Shown here: one piece after another, positions 17,325-26,707 of the stretch | How the letters are laid out: each line of letters opens with the position of its first letter | Numbering within the stretch: the first letter of the stretch is position 1 | Origin: Rheinheimera sp. EpRS3 | GTDB taxonomy: Bacteria; Pseudomonadota; Gammaproteobacteria; Enterobacterales; Alteromonadaceae | DNA: 64,000 nucleotides | NCBI RefSeq assembly: GCF_001513785.1 | Contig: NZ_LNQS01000001.1 | Location: forward strand, 806,001 to 870,000 | Direction of reading: 5' to 3' | Notes under the pieces: generated by a model | Told to the model about the DNA's origin: nothing | Seen by the model: only the letters and a program-made list of their open reading frames with translations | Database searches by the model: none | Translations under genes and position numbers: made by a program

Positions 17325-18236
17325 CGTTGTACTAGCCACAGCTACCTGCAAAGCGCAACAACACGTCCGGTCTGGTTTTTGGCGCGTGCCTTTTGGCTGT
17401 GGTTAATACTGTTGATAATGGTGCTAAGTGGCTGTTCTTCCCGCTCCACACCGGCACCGGTCAGCACGCTGGAGCTGCGGGAGAATTTCTATCAACAGCG
17501 CAACCGTGGTTCATTGTCTGCCAGCAGTTATACCGTTAAACGCGGCGATACCCTCTATTCTATTGCTTTTCGGGCCGGTAAAGATGTGCGCGAAGTGGCA
17601 CGGCTGAATGCCATTGCCAGCCCTTACACTATTTACCCCGGACAACAGCTTAAACTTACCGGAACTGCGGCCCGCCGGGTTGCTAAAACCGTGGCTAAGC
17701 CCGCGCCAAAGGCTGTAAAAAATACAAATAAGAATAATTCAAGCCAAGCAAAATCAAATAGTTCGGTAAAACCGGCTAAACCTGTTGCACCGAAAAATCA
17801 AACGGGTTATGTTCAGAACAGAACAGCGCCGGAAAAAAAGGCGCAAAATCCTACCCTAAGTGGGAACGTGGTGCAATGGCAATGGCCGGTAAAAGGCAAA
17901 ATAATTTCCGGTTTTTCGCATCAGCAACAAGGCAACAAAGGGGTGGATATTGCCGGGCGTGAAGGTAACAGAATAAATGCAGCAGCCAGCGGCCAAGTGG
18001 TTTATGCCGGTAGTGCGTTAAGAGGTTATGGTAATTTAATTATTATCAAGCACAACGATGATTACTTAAGTGCTTACGCGCATAACCGTAAATTGTTGGT
18101 AACAGAAAGACAAATGGTTACTGCCGGGCAGCAGATAGCCGAAATGGGCAGTACTGATGCTACGGATCCACGTTTGCACTTCGAGATCCGCTTTCGTGGC
18201 ACCTCCGTAGACCCATTAAAATATTTACCAAAATAA
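17322..18236 (+). CDS. nlpD: Murein hydrolase activator NlpD (LysM, degenerate M23)
   Basis: Outer-membrane lipoprotein that activates the amidase AmiC at the septum. Order: signal peptide with lipobox LSGC, LysM domain (TVKRGDTLYSIAFRAGKDV... YPGQQLKL), Lys/Pro/Asn-rich linker, and a C-terminal LytM/M23 domain. The domain is non-catalytic: the first metal-ligand motif reads NKGVD instead of HxGxD, and RLHFEI replaces HLHFE. From the ATT at 17322 the lipidated Cys is residue 38, a long amino-terminal region; a TTG at 17379 would give a more typical peptide but lacks a ribosome site. In relatives a main rpoS promoter lies within nlpD. Confidence 0.85.
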   Translation: MRCTSHSYLQSATTRPVWFLARAFWLWLILLIMVLSGCSSRSTPAPVSTLELRENFYQQRNRGSLSASSYTVKRGDTLYSIAFRAGKDVREVARLNAIASPYTIYPGQQLKLTGTAARRVAKTVAKPAPKAVKNTNKNNSSQAKSNSSVKPAKPVAPKNQTGYVQNRTAPEKKAQNPTLSGNVVQWQWPVKGKIISGFSHQQQGNKGVDIAGREGNRINAAASGQVVYAGSALRGYGNLIIIKHNDDYLSAYAHNRKLLVTERQMVTAGQQIAEMGSTDATDPRLHFEIRFRGTSVDPLKYLPK

Positions 18237-18320
18237 TAAGATCAAAAACACAAGTAATATCAGGAATGGACGCGATATGCCTTAGTTGGCTCCTGACCCT
18301 GTAGACGTGGGAGAAAGGAT

Positions 18321-19313
18321 ATGGGACAAAAGAGTGACGATGACGTTTTAGATTTTAAAGAAGATGAACTGATAGACGAAGCTGCCTTGCTGGAAGACGA
18401 TGCAGAGCCGGATGTGGCTGATTTAGCGGCTGAAGAAAGTGTGACTGAAGATGTTTTTGCCCGTGATGACAGCCATAAAACTATGGATGCAACACAAATT
18501 TATCTGGGTGAAATAGGGTTTTCGCCATTATTGTCTGCTGAAGAAGAAGTATATTTTTCCCGTTTGGCATTAAAAGGCGATCAGGCAGCACGTAAGCGTA
18601 TGATAGAAAGCAATTTACGCTTAGTAGTTAAAATTGCCCGCCGCTATATTAACCGTGGTTTAGCGTTACTGGATTTAATCGAAGAAGGTAACCTTGGCCT
18701 GATCCGCGCGGTAGAAAAATTTGATCCTGAACGCGGTTTCCGCTTCTCAACCTATGCCACCTGGTGGATCCGCCAGACCATAGAACGCGCTATTATGAAC
18801 CAAACCCGCACCATCCGCCTGCCCATTCATGTCGTGAAAGAGCTGAATATATACCTGCGTGCTGCGCGGGAATTGTCACAAAAGCTGGATCACGAACCGA
18901 CACCGGAAGAAATTGCCAGTGCGCTGGACAGGCCGGTAGAAGAAGTGCGCAAAATGCTGAAGTTAAATGAAAAAATAACCTCGGTAGATACGCCGGTAGC
19001 AGGCTCATCAGAAAAGCAGTTGCTTGATGTTATCGCTGATGAAAAAGAGTTGGGGCCGGAAACTGAACTGCAGGATGAAGATATTCGCCAGCACTTAGTA
19101 GTATGGCTAAATGAGCTGAATCCAAAACAGCGTGAAGTACTGGCACGGCGTTTTGGTTTGCTTGGCTATGAGCCTTCGACATTGGAAGATGTTGGCCATG
19201 AAATTGGTTTAACCCGGGAACGGGTGCGGCAAATTCAGGTTGAAGCGCTGCGGCGTTTACGGGAAATTGTTACCCATCAGGGACTAAACATAGAAACCCT
19301 GTTTCAGGATTAA
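18321..19313 (+). CDS. rpoS: RNA polymerase sigma factor RpoS
   Basis: Stationary-phase and general-stress sigma factor, 330 residues as in E. coli. An acidic N-terminal part precedes region 1.2/2 ([16 protein letters not shown], then [44 protein letters not shown] and [17 protein letters not shown]), region 3, and region 4.2 with the helix-turn-helix [23 protein letters not shown]. The ATG has GAAAGGA upstream in an 84-bp spacer after nlpD. A hairpin terminator follows at 19351. Confidence 0.97.
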   Translation: MGQKSDDDVLDFKEDELIDEAALLEDDAEPDVADLAAEESVTEDVFARDDSHKTMDATQIYLGEIGFSPLLSAEEEVYFSRLALKGDQAARKRMIESNLRLVVKIARRYINRGLALLDLIEEGNLGLIRAVEKFDPERGFRFSTYATWWIRQTIERAIMNQTRTIRLPIHVVKELNIYLRAARELSQKLDHEPTPEEIASALDRPVEEVRKMLKLNEKITSVDTPVAGSSEKQLLDVIADEKELGPETELQDEDIRQHLVVWLNELNPKQREVLARRFGLLGYEPSTLEDVGHEIGLTRERVRQIQVEALRRLREIVTHQGLNIETLFQD

Positions 19314-19350
19314 CCCATGTTAAAACGTGGCTAAAACTAGCTGAAACCAA

Positions 19351-19382
19351 ACAAGGCGCTATCTGGCGCCTTGTTGTTTTTG
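19351..19382 (+). terminator. Rho-independent terminator after rpoS
   Basis: ACAAGGCGC (19351-19359) pairs perfectly with GCGCCTTGT (19366-19374) around a 6-base loop, followed by TGTTTTTGT. The stem touches the last codons of the convergent GntR gene, so it may also act on that transcript, though the U-tract favours the plus strand. Confidence 0.8.
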
Positions 19383-20003
19383 TAGCAACTGCACCAGCAA
19401 ATTACCGGCCTCAGTAATATGGCGCACCAGCAGTTTACCGGCTTGTTCTGTGTCGCCGTGGCGCAACAAAGTGAGTAATTCTGCATGCTCAGCGGCACTG
19501 GTATCGGCATAGGCCAAGGCTTGCTCCTGATACCCCAGATAGCGTGATACCTGCTGATGCAGTTGGTCCAGCAAGCGCAGTAAATGTGGCTTAGCGCAGC
19601 TTTGATACAATATGCGGTGGAACTGCCAGTTTAATTCTCCGCGCTGATAAGGCGCCAGATGTTTATGCGCCGCAATATAGGCCAGTAAGTCTTCAGCCTG
19701 GCCCAATTGGCTGAAACTCATATTGGCTGCAGCCAATTGCAGTGCCAGCGGCTCCAATTGTAAACGCAACAAACACAGCTCTTGTGCTTCAGTAGCGCTA
19801 AAACCCGGCACCTGCATACCGGCTTTGCCATGTGGCTCCAGCCAGCCATCGCTTAATAGTGCCTGTTGTACATCGCGCACAACAATACGGCTTACGCCAT
19901 AATGCTCTGCCAGTTGTTGCTGGGTAAGCACGGTACCTGGTGGCCAGTGCTGCAGCTGAATATGCTTTTTTAGCTGGTTGTAAAGCTGTTGCTTTTTCAG
20001 CAT
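19359..20003 (-). CDS. GntR-family (FCD/FadR type) transcription regulator
   Basis: A 214-residue regulator. The winged helix is at residues 1-70 (PPGTVLTQQQLAEHYGVSRIVVRDVQQALLSDGWLEP), and an all-helical FCD ligand domain follows (about 80-205) with the metal/acid-binding histidines visible in ELNWQFHRILY, EHAEL and VRHITEAG. FCD proteins commonly bind small organic acids. The gene starts at the last base of the transporter gene's stop, so the two form one operon. It probably autoregulates through the palindrome upstream of the transporter (21208-21223). Its ligand may be the transporter's substrate; this is inference. Confidence 0.85.
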   Translation of the reverse strand: MLKKQQLYNQLKKHIQLQHWPPGTVLTQQQLAEHYGVSRIVVRDVQQALLSDGWLEPHGKAGMQVPGFSATEAQELCLLRLQLEPLALQLAAANMSFSQLGQAEDLLAYIAAHKHLAPYQRGELNWQFHRILYQSCAKPHLLRLLDQLHQQVSRYLGYQEQALAYADTSAAEHAELLTLLRHGDTEQAGKLLVRHITEAGNLLVQLLQKQQGAR

Positions 20004-21172
20004 CAGTGGCTCCGGCGCAAGCCATTGATTATCAGCAGGATTAAACCACCGGCAATAATGCCCCAGAACGCGGCTGCAACACCGAAGAAACTCACGCCGC
20101 TTGCTGTAACCAGCAAGGTTACGACAGCCGCTTCGCGGTGCTCGCCTTCAGCAGTAGCTACGGCCAGGTTTGCACCAATGGTGCCAAGCAACGCCAGGCC
20201 AGCCAGCGCAGCAATCATTTCTTTAGGGAAAGCGGCAAATAGCGCCACTACAGTGGCACCGGCTAAACCTGCCAGCAGGTAAAATACACCGGCCGCTATA
20301 CCGGCAATATAACGTTTATCTTTGTCGGGGTGTGCTTCAGTGCCGGTGCAAATAGCCGCAGTAATAGCAGCCAGGTTAATGGAGAAAGCGCCCCAGGGGG
20401 CCAGCAGTAAGGTTGATAGGGCAGTGCTGCTGATAAGCGGTGACACCGGCGTTTGATAACCGCTGGTACGGATCACCGCAACACCGGGGATATTCTGTGA
20501 TGCCATGGTAACCAGCAGCAGTGGCAGGCCAACACCGAGTAAGGCGCTGAGTGACCAATGCGGTGTTACCCATACCGGTGTGGTTAAACTTAGCGTAACG
20601 GCGCTGTAATTAAACTGGCCCTGTGCCACTACACACAGCAGCCCTGTTAACAGTACCCACAAAATGGCATAGCGCGGCATAAGGCGTTTGGCCAGCAAGT
20701 AGCTTAAGCACATCAGGCCAACCAGTAATAACTGGTTTTGAAGTGAGGTAAAAATACTTAAGCCAAACTGCAGCAAAATACCCGCCAGCATGGCACTGGC
20801 CAGTGGCAACGGAATAAGCCGGGTTAACTTATCAAACCAACCGCTAAGGCCGATAATAACGCCAAGTGCCGCGGTAAATATAAATACACCTACCGCTTCG
20901 TTGATGGTTAAGCCCTGCAGGCTGGTTGCTAAAAGGGCCGCGCCGGGAGTAGACCAGGCGGTAATAATCGGCGCTTTGTAATACCAGGACAAACCAATAC
21001 AGGTAGCAGCCATACCCAGGCCCAGCGCCAACAGCCAGGATGCCATTATCTCCTGAGTGGCACCGGCAGCAGCTGCAGCTTGCAGCACTATCGCTACCGA
21101 GCTGGCAAAGCCGACCAGCACCGCAACAAAGCCAGCGACTATGGCCGAGAGGCTAAGATCGTTAATCCGCAT
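20003..21172 (-). CDS. BenE-family transporter (benzoate/H+ symporter-like)
   Basis: A 389-residue polytopic inner-membrane protein with about twelve hydrophobic segments, of the BenE/YdcO family. Recognisable parts are AWSTPGAALLATSLQGLTINEAVGVFIFTAALG and SQNIPGVAVIRTSGYQTPVSPLISSTALSTLLLAPWGAFSINLAAITAAICTGTEAHPD. Characterised members move benzoate with protons, but no benzoate-catabolic genes are nearby, so the substrate here is open. It is the first gene of a two-gene operon with its GntR regulator, wedged between rpoS and mutS. Confidence 0.85.
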   Translation of the reverse strand: MRINDLSLSAIVAGFVAVLVGFASSVAIVLQAAAAAGATQEIMASWLLALGLGMAATCIGLSWYYKAPIITAWSTPGAALLATSLQGLTINEAVGVFIFTAALGVIIGLSGWFDKLTRLIPLPLASAMLAGILLQFGLSIFTSLQNQLLLVGLMCLSYLLAKRLMPRYAILWVLLTGLLCVVAQGQFNYSAVTLSLTTPVWVTPHWSLSALLGVGLPLLLVTMASQNIPGVAVIRTSGYQTPVSPLISSTALSTLLLAPWGAFSINLAAITAAICTGTEAHPDKDKRYIAGIAAGVFYLLAGLAGATVVALFAAFPKEMIAALAGLALLGTIGANLAVATAEGEHREAAVVTLLVTASGVSFFGVAAAFWGIIAGGLILLIINGLRRSH

Positions 21173-21193
21173 AAGCTAACCCAAACTTGAAAA

Positions 21194-21230
21194 AGTATAC
21201 CTAATTTAAAATGTATACATTTTTTGTCAA
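21194..21230 (-). promoter_or_regulatory. Promoter and palindromic operator of the transporter-gntR operon
   Basis: A perfect 16-bp palindrome AAAATGTATACATTTT (21208-21223) lies about 36 bp upstream of the transporter start, and a second GTATAC core lies at 21195-21200, 18 bp away centre to centre. On the minus strand TTGACA (21225-21230) precedes the palindrome and TATACT (21194-21199) follows it. The 25-bp distance between these boxes is too long for an ordinary promoter, so the exact -10 is unclear. GntR autoregulation is inferred. Confidence 0.6.
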
Positions 21231-21274
21231 GTAATTACAGTGAGAGGAATGCAGATTGGTGTGGCGGCCCGAAC

Positions 21275-21363
21275 CGGTTTGTCCACACTGACACGCCGTA
21301 AATACATCCCTGTAGGCTCGATTCGGCCATCCCGGCCTGCAACGGTCAGTTTAGAACAAACCG
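21275..21363. repeat. Hairpin-type intergenic element with 18-19 bp inverted ends
   Basis: The left end CGGTTTGT-n5-CTGAC (21275-21292) is mirrored by GTCAG-n6-ACAAACCG (21345-21363). Between them lies GC-rich sequence with further small dyads (TACATCCCTGTA; GGCC-n5-GGCC). The layout looks like a short palindromic intergenic repeat family rather than a gene. The core ACGCCGTAAATACATCCC resembles repeats I recall from Alteromonadales genomes, but only one copy is in this window. It sits between mutS and the transporter promoter. Confidence 0.5.
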
Positions 21364-21388
21364 ATTCTGGCTGGGTTATACATCTGAG

Positions 21389-23941
21389 CTACAGATGTTG
21401 CTTTAATTGATATAACAACTCCAGTGCCTGACGGGCGGTTAAATCATCCGGATTAATATCGCGCAGTTGCTCTACTACCGGATGTTCGGTTTCCAGCAGG
21501 CTAAGTTGCGGTTGTATCGCTGTTTTTACCGATGCTGTGCTGCTGTGCTGCTCCAGCTCACTGAGTTTATATCGTGCCTGCTTAATAACGGCTTTAGGCA
21601 CACCGGCCAGTTGTGCTACCTGTAAGCCAAAGCTTTTGCTGGCGGCGCCGTCCTGCACGTGGTGCATAAACACTATGCTGTCGCCATGCTCTACTGCGTC
21701 CAGATGCACATTAGCCAGCCCCGGCAATTGCTCTGCCAGTTCAGTCAGTTCAAAGTAATGGGTGGCAAACAAGGTTAAGGCTTTAATTTTAGTTGCCAGA
21801 TAATCGGCACAGGCCCAGGCTAAACTTAAACCATCGTAAGTACTGGTACCACGGCCAATTTCGTCCATCAGCACCAGGCTGTGCTCGGTGGCGTGATGCA
21901 AAATAGTGGCAGTTTCGGTCATCTCTACCATAAAGGTAGAGCGGCCGGAGGCCAGATCATCTGAAGCGCCAATACGGGTAAAGATACGGTCTATCGGGCC
22001 AATTTGGGCGCTGTCGGCTGGTACAAAACAGCCGATATAGGCCATTAGCACAATCAGTGCGGTTTGGCGCATATAGGTAGATTTACCGCCCATATTTGGC
22101 CCGGTAATCATCAGCATGCGGCGTTGCTGGTGTAAATGCAGCGGGTTGGCAATAAAGGGTTCGGTTAATACCTGCTCTACCACCGGGTGACGCGCTTGCT
22201 GCAACACTATGCCTGTTTGGCTGCTAAGCTGTGGCCGGCAGTAGTTCAGGCTGTCGGCCCGCTCGGCAAAAGTACACAATACATCCAGCTCGGCCAGTGC
22301 CTGCGCCAGCTGTTGCAACGGTGCCAGGAACGGTGCTGTTAGTTCAAACAGCTGTTCGTATAACTGCTTTTCCAGCGCCAGTGCTTTGCTCTGGCTGCCA
22401 AGTACTTTGTCTTCGTACTCTTTAAGCTCGGGAATAATATAGCGCTCGTTGTTTTTCAGTGTTTGGCGCCGTACATATTCCGGTGGAACCTTGGTGTCGG
22501 CGCTGCGGCCTGTTTCAATGTAATAACCATGAATACGGTTAAAGCCTACTTTTAGTGAAGCAATACCGGTGCGCTCGCGCTCGCGCTGTTCCAGTTGTTC
22601 TAAATAATCGGTGGCACCGGTAGCCAAAGCCCGCCATTGGTCCAGCTCGGCATTGTAACTACTGGCAATAACACCACCATCGCGGATCAATACCGGTGGT
22701 GTTTCTACAATTGCCTGCTCTAACAGCGTGCATAGCTGCGGCAATGGCTGGGCAGCCAGGCTGATTTGTTGCAGTAAAGCACTGCTAAGTGGTGACAGCT
22801 GCGGTGCTAGTACCGGCAATTGCTGCAGTGCCTGGCGCAGGCGGGCAAAGTCACGCGGGCGGGCACTGCGCAGCGCTAAACGGGCGATAACCCGTTCAAT
22901 ATCGCCAATCTGTTTTAATAGGGGTTGCAGCTGCTCATATTCTGTATTCAGTTCTGTTACGGCATCCAGCCTAGCGTTAACCTGTGCCTGATTACGCAGC
23001 GGTGCATGGATCCAGCGTTTTAACTGGCGCGAACCCATTGCTGTCTGGCTGCGGTCCAGCACGGCAGCCAGCGTATGTTCGTAGTTGCCGGCTAAGTTTT
23101 GCGTTAATTCCAGATTACGGCGGGTGGCGGCGTCGAGCACAATATTGTCTTGTGAGCGTTCCAGCGCCACTGCACGGATATGCGGCAGGGCGGCGCGTTG
23201 GGTGTCTTTAACATATTGCATTACGCAACCGGCCGCCATTAGCGCTACCGGTGCTTCATCTACACCAAAGCTCAGCAAGTCTTTAGTAGCAAACTGCTGG
23301 CACAGTAAACGCTTAGCGGTGGCCAGCTCAAATTCCCACACCGGGCGACGGCGCGCGCCTTTGCGTTTTTCTACCAGATAACTGTCGGCGAAATCTTCCG
23401 GGTACAGTAGCTCTGCCGGGTTTAGCCGCTGCAACAGCGCAGTTAAATCATCTATATTGTCTACCTGATTCAGCAAAAAACGGCCGCTGCTTAAATCTAA
23501 CTGTGCCAGGCCGTATTGGCCACGCAACTGGCTGATAGCACAAAGTAAATTATCCTGCCGCTCATTTAACAGGGCTTCATCGGTAACAGTGCCGGGGGTA
23601 ACAATGCGTACTACTTTGCGCTCAACCGGGCCTTTGCTGGTGGCCGGATCGCCAATTTGCTCACAAATCGCCACCGATTCGCCCAGCTGTACCAAACGGG
23701 CAAGATAGCCTTCAACCGCGTGATAAGGCACGCCCGCCATCGGGATCGGTGTACCGGCGCTCTGGCCGCGCTTGGTCAGCGAAATATCCAGCAGTGCCGC
23801 TGCGCGTTTAGCGTCGTCATAAAATAGTTCGTAAAAGTCACCCATACGATAAAACAGCAGAATGTCAGGGTGTTCACTTTTTAACCCCAGATACTGCTGC
23901 ATCATGGGTGTATGAGAAGACAGGTCTTTGATAATAGTCAT
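21389..23941 (-). CDS. mutS: DNA mismatch repair protein MutS
   Basis: Recognises base mismatches and small loops and starts methyl-directed repair with MutL. Length 850 residues (853 in E. coli). Domain I has the mismatch-wedge motif [17 protein letters not shown]; the clamp and lever domains follow; the ATPase carries Walker [10 protein letters not shown] (about 614-622), the Walker B region [22 protein letters not shown], and [10 protein letters not shown]. The C-terminal tail ends with a helical tetramerisation-like segment. It runs opposite to rpoS and is a single gene. A 286-bp spacer separates it from the dehydrogenase operon. Confidence 0.97.
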   Translation of the reverse strand: MTIIKDLSSHTPMMQQYLGLKSEHPDILLFYRMGDFYELFYDDAKRAAALLDISLTKRGQSAGTPIPMAGVPYHAVEGYLARLVQLGESVAICEQIGDPATSKGPVERKVVRIVTPGTVTDEALLNERQDNLLCAISQLRGQYGLAQLDLSSGRFLLNQVDNIDDLTALLQRLNPAELLYPEDFADSYLVEKRKGARRRPVWEFELATAKRLLCQQFATKDLLSFGVDEAPVALMAAGCVMQYVKDTQRAALPHIRAVALERSQDNIVLDAATRRNLELTQNLAGNYEHTLAAVLDRSQTAMGSRQLKRWIHAPLRNQAQVNARLDAVTELNTEYEQLQPLLKQIGDIERVIARLALRSARPRDFARLRQALQQLPVLAPQLSPLSSALLQQISLAAQPLPQLCTLLEQAIVETPPVLIRDGGVIASSYNAELDQWRALATGATDYLEQLEQRERERTGIASLKVGFNRIHGYYIETGRSADTKVPPEYVRRQTLKNNERYIIPELKEYEDKVLGSQSKALALEKQLYEQLFELTAPFLAPLQQLAQALAELDVLCTFAERADSLNYCRPQLSSQTGIVLQQARHPVVEQVLTEPFIANPLHLHQQRRMLMITGPNMGGKSTYMRQTALIVLMAYIGCFVPADSAQIGPIDRIFTRIGASDDLASGRSTFMVEMTETATILHHATEHSLVLMDEIGRGTSTYDGLSLAWACADYLATKIKALTLFATHYFELTELAEQLPGLANVHLDAVEHGDSIVFMHHVQDGAASKSFGLQVAQLAGVPKAVIKQARYKLSELEQHSSTASVKTAIQPQLSLLETEHPVVEQLRDINPDDLTARQALELLYQLKQHL

Positions 23942-24170
23942 ACAGATGTTCTTATCCGCGGCCGTTAGCGTTGATAAAGCCGGGGATTATAACAGAAGTT
24001 TTTTAGCGCGTGTGATCGCTAGGTACAGGTGGTGAATATTTAGAAAAGTTGTAATTATCGTAGTTTGGCTACGACTATTTAAATAAATCTAAATTAACTT
24101 CCAGGTACAAGTGTTTTTTGGCTCAGCTGATAATTACAGACCATTCACTTGTGGCACTGCAGGATGAAAA

Positions 24171-24205
24171 TAAAAAAGCTCCCTGTCTCTGCGATCAGGG
24201 AGCTT
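24171..24205 (-). terminator. Rho-independent terminator of the keto-glycoside operon
   Basis: AAGCTCCCTG (24176-24185) pairs perfectly with CAGGGAGCTT (24196-24205) around a 10-base loop. A run of A at 24172-24177 gives the U-tract on the minus strand. It lies 23 bp after the stop of the subunit-3 gene. Confidence 0.85.
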
Positions 24206-24227
24206 AATAAAAAATGCTGGCTAAGGC

Positions 24228-25025
24228 TTAACTCACCGGATAAGCAAAGTCACTCAACCCCAGTTCTGCCAGTGTTTTATTTAAGTGGCTGTATGCCTCC
24301 GGCGTGGGGCCGGGGTAGGCGCCGGCGATGGGAACATTACCCAGATAGCCGATATCTTTAATGCCTTCCGGCGTACAGAAATAAGCTGCCAGTACCAGAT
24401 TGCGCAGTCGGCCAAAGGCTTTGGCTACGCGCTGGAATTGTTGCGGGGTTTGCTCGTTGTCGTAGGCAATATCGTCAATAATTGCCAGCTGTTGCGTTGT
24501 GCCAAGTGCCGTAAATTGCTGCGAGAAGCGCAGAGCCGCTTCGTCGTCCAGCCAAGCCAGTGCCGATAGAATAGTCAGCCTGTCCCGCTGTTGGCTGGGA
24601 TAGGGCGCGCTAACCCATTCATCGATCACCGTTGGTACCTGCACGGCAGAAGCCGACGGCGATTGGCCTTCCTGCGGCACGATAATGTCAGACAGCAAAG
24701 CTACCAGTGATAATTGCGCGGCTGTTAAGGTTAAAGGCCAGGGGGCTTCGGGTGGCATAATCAGATTGGGATCTTTACCGTAACCTTTGGCGGTGACAGG
24801 TTGCAGCTTTAGTTCTGGCCAGTGCTCTGCGCTTGTTGTGCCGCTGGCTGTTTTTGCCGTAGGTGTTGGCTCACAACCTGACAGCGAAGGCAGCATAGCA
24901 CTGGCGGCCAGTGCGGCCAGCAGTTTTAACGAATCACGCCGGCTTAAATGGTTGGTGTAAGCCGGTGTCAGGCCGTCGGCGTGCTCAGTGGTGTTTGGGT
25001 TTGGTATTATGGTTGGTTTTTGCAT
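24228..25025 (-). CDS. Gluconate 2-dehydrogenase subunit 3-like protein, Tat lipoprotein
   Basis: Small partner subunit of periplasmic FAD (GMC) sugar dehydrogenases; in known complexes it helps folding and export of the large subunit. The N-terminus has a twin-arginine motif LSRRDSLKLL (about 28-37) and a lipobox LSGC near residue 51, so a Tat-exported lipoprotein is likely. The domain spans about residues 95-260 (for example LLSDIIVPQ, EGIKDIGYLGN, AYPGPTPEAY). 265 residues. It overlaps the stop of the large subunit by one base and ends 23 bp before a strong terminator. Confidence 0.85.
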   Translation of the reverse strand: MQKPTIIPNPNTTEHADGLTPAYTNHLSRRDSLKLLAALAASAMLPSLSGCEPTPTAKTASGTTSAEHWPELKLQPVTAKGYGKDPNLIMPPEAPWPLTLTAAQLSLVALLSDIIVPQEGQSPSASAVQVPTVIDEWVSAPYPSQQRDRLTILSALAWLDDEAALRFSQQFTALGTTQQLAIIDDIAYDNEQTPQQFQRVAKAFGRLRNLVLAAYFCTPEGIKDIGYLGNVPIAGAYPGPTPEAYSHLNKTLAELGLSDFAYPVS

Positions 25026-26707
25026 TACAGTTTCCCCGCTGTTAATTGATCTGCCAGCCAGGCGCTGTTACGCATTGCCAGTGTCATAATGGTCAGGGTG
25101 CAGTTTTTATGTGGGTTGGAGGCAAAAACGCCGCCGTCCATGACAAACAGGTTCGGACAATCCCAGCTTTGGCCCCATTGGTTAGTTACTGAGTCTTTGC
25201 TTGAGCTACCCATCCGGGTGGTGCCCACTTCGTGAATAATTTCGCCGCCTTTTCTAATGGCATCTTCGGCTGACGGTAACTCGTTAACTGTCGCGCCCAT
25301 CGTTTCCAAAATGGCTTTGGCGGTTTTCAGGCCATGCTCGACTTGTTTAAGCTCGTGCTCGGACCATTTCCAATGAAAACGTGCTACCGGAATACCCCAT
25401 TTGTCTGTTACCTGGGGGTCTATATCCATGTAGCAGTGCTCGTTTGGCAGCATTTCACCGCGTAGCGCAAACGAAACATAAGAGCCGTAATGGGAGCGTA
25501 CCTGCTGTTTTAGCGACGTGCCGTAACCTTGCAGGTTACCGCTGACATAAGCGCCTGGTTCACCAAAGCGCCCGCCAAGCTCAAAGTGATAACCACGCGG
25601 GAAATCCAGTTCTTTATTGGCTTGCGCTTTGTGGCCCCACCAGGGAATAAACAGATGGTTGGCGGTGTGGCCGTCTTCGTTATAGCGCGGCCGGTCCATT
25701 AGTGCTGGTACCAGTGCTGACAGGCCAGCGCCGGTAGAGTCCATCAGGTTGCGGCCAACCTGGCCGCTGGAGTTGGCCAGGCCGTTAGGATGACTGGCGC
25801 TTTTTGAATTAAGCAAAATACGTGCTGACTCACAGGCACTGGCGGCCAGGATCACCACTTTGGCACTGAGCTGTTGTTCAGTGGCGGTTTTTTTATCGAT
25901 ATAGCTGATGCCGGTAACCTTGCCTTGATCATCAGTGGTAACTGCTTTAACCATAGCGTCGGTAATAATACGCAAATTACCGGTAGCCTGTGCCATCGGC
26001 AGCAATGACGTGGTGGTTTGAAAAGCGGCACCAATTGAGCAGCCGTAGCCGCAGGGCGTGGTATAAAAACAGGCTGCGCGGTTATCCAGCGGTTTGGTCA
26101 GCACAGCACGGTGCATAGGCACCGCTGTAATACCGTGTTTTTTTGCCGCAGCGGCTATCAGTAATTCTGGTACCCGTGGTGCGGGTGGCGGCTGTAACAC
26201 CCCTTCCGGTGACGGTGGCATATCATCCAGGCCGGTATTGGTGCCGCAAACGCCTACTAAAGCTTCGGTTTTGTCGTACCAGGGGGCGATGTCGTCGTAG
26301 TTAAAGGGCCAGTCGGCGCCCAGACCATCGCGGCTTTTGCCTTTAAAATCATGCTCGCTAAAACGCAGCGAATAGCGGCCCCAGTGGTTGGTGCGGCCAC
26401 CCAGCATGCGGGCACGCCACCATAAAAAGTCTGAACCTTCGGCTGTGGTATAGGGTTCGTTTGGTACCTGCCAGCCACCGTCTACGGTGGAGTCATAAAA
26501 ACCGAAGTCTTTATCTGGTGTGGAGGTGCCCATCAGCGGTGCGGCTGAGTTAGGCCTGAACATCGGAGTTTCTGTTTTAGGGTCGTAATTACGGCCAGCT
26601 TCCAGCAGTAGCACTTTGTGGCCTTGCCGGGTTAACTCATAAGCGGCCATGGCGCCACCGGCGCCTGAGCCGACAACCAATACGTCATAAGCAAAATCGT
26701 TCATCAT
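25025..26707 (-). CDS. GMC oxidoreductase, likely glycoside 3-dehydrogenase large subunit
   Basis: A 560-residue FAD enzyme of the GMC family, the type that oxidises C3 of glucosides and other sugars. The FAD motif is VVGSGAGGAMAAYELTRQGHKVLLLEAG (11-38), with GGRTNHWGRYSLRF near 108-121. The C-terminal GMC_oxred_C part has HEVGTTRMGSS and NPHKNCTLTIMTLAMRNSAWLA with the catalytic His. It has no signal of its own and probably leaves the cell with the Tat-borne subunit 3. It overlaps DUF1080 by four bases (ATGA) and subunit 3 by one. The link to 3-keto-glycosides comes from the DUF1080 partner. Confidence 0.85.
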   Translation of the reverse strand: MMNDFAYDVLVVGSGAGGAMAAYELTRQGHKVLLLEAGRNYDPKTETPMFRPNSAAPLMGTSTPDKDFGFYDSTVDGGWQVPNEPYTTAEGSDFLWWRARMLGGRTNHWGRYSLRFSEHDFKGKSRDGLGADWPFNYDDIAPWYDKTEALVGVCGTNTGLDDMPPSPEGVLQPPPAPRVPELLIAAAAKKHGITAVPMHRAVLTKPLDNRAACFYTTPCGYGCSIGAAFQTTTSLLPMAQATGNLRIITDAMVKAVTTDDQGKVTGISYIDKKTATEQQLSAKVVILAASACESARILLNSKSASHPNGLANSSGQVGRNLMDSTGAGLSALVPALMDRPRYNEDGHTANHLFIPWWGHKAQANKELDFPRGYHFELGGRFGEPGAYVSGNLQGYGTSLKQQVRSHYGSYVSFALRGEMLPNEHCYMDIDPQVTDKWGIPVARFHWKWSEHELKQVEHGLKTAKAILETMGATVNELPSAEDAIRKGGEIIHEVGTTRMGSSSKDSVTNQWGQSWDCPNLFVMDGGVFASNPHKNCTLTIMTLAMRNSAWLADQLTAGKL

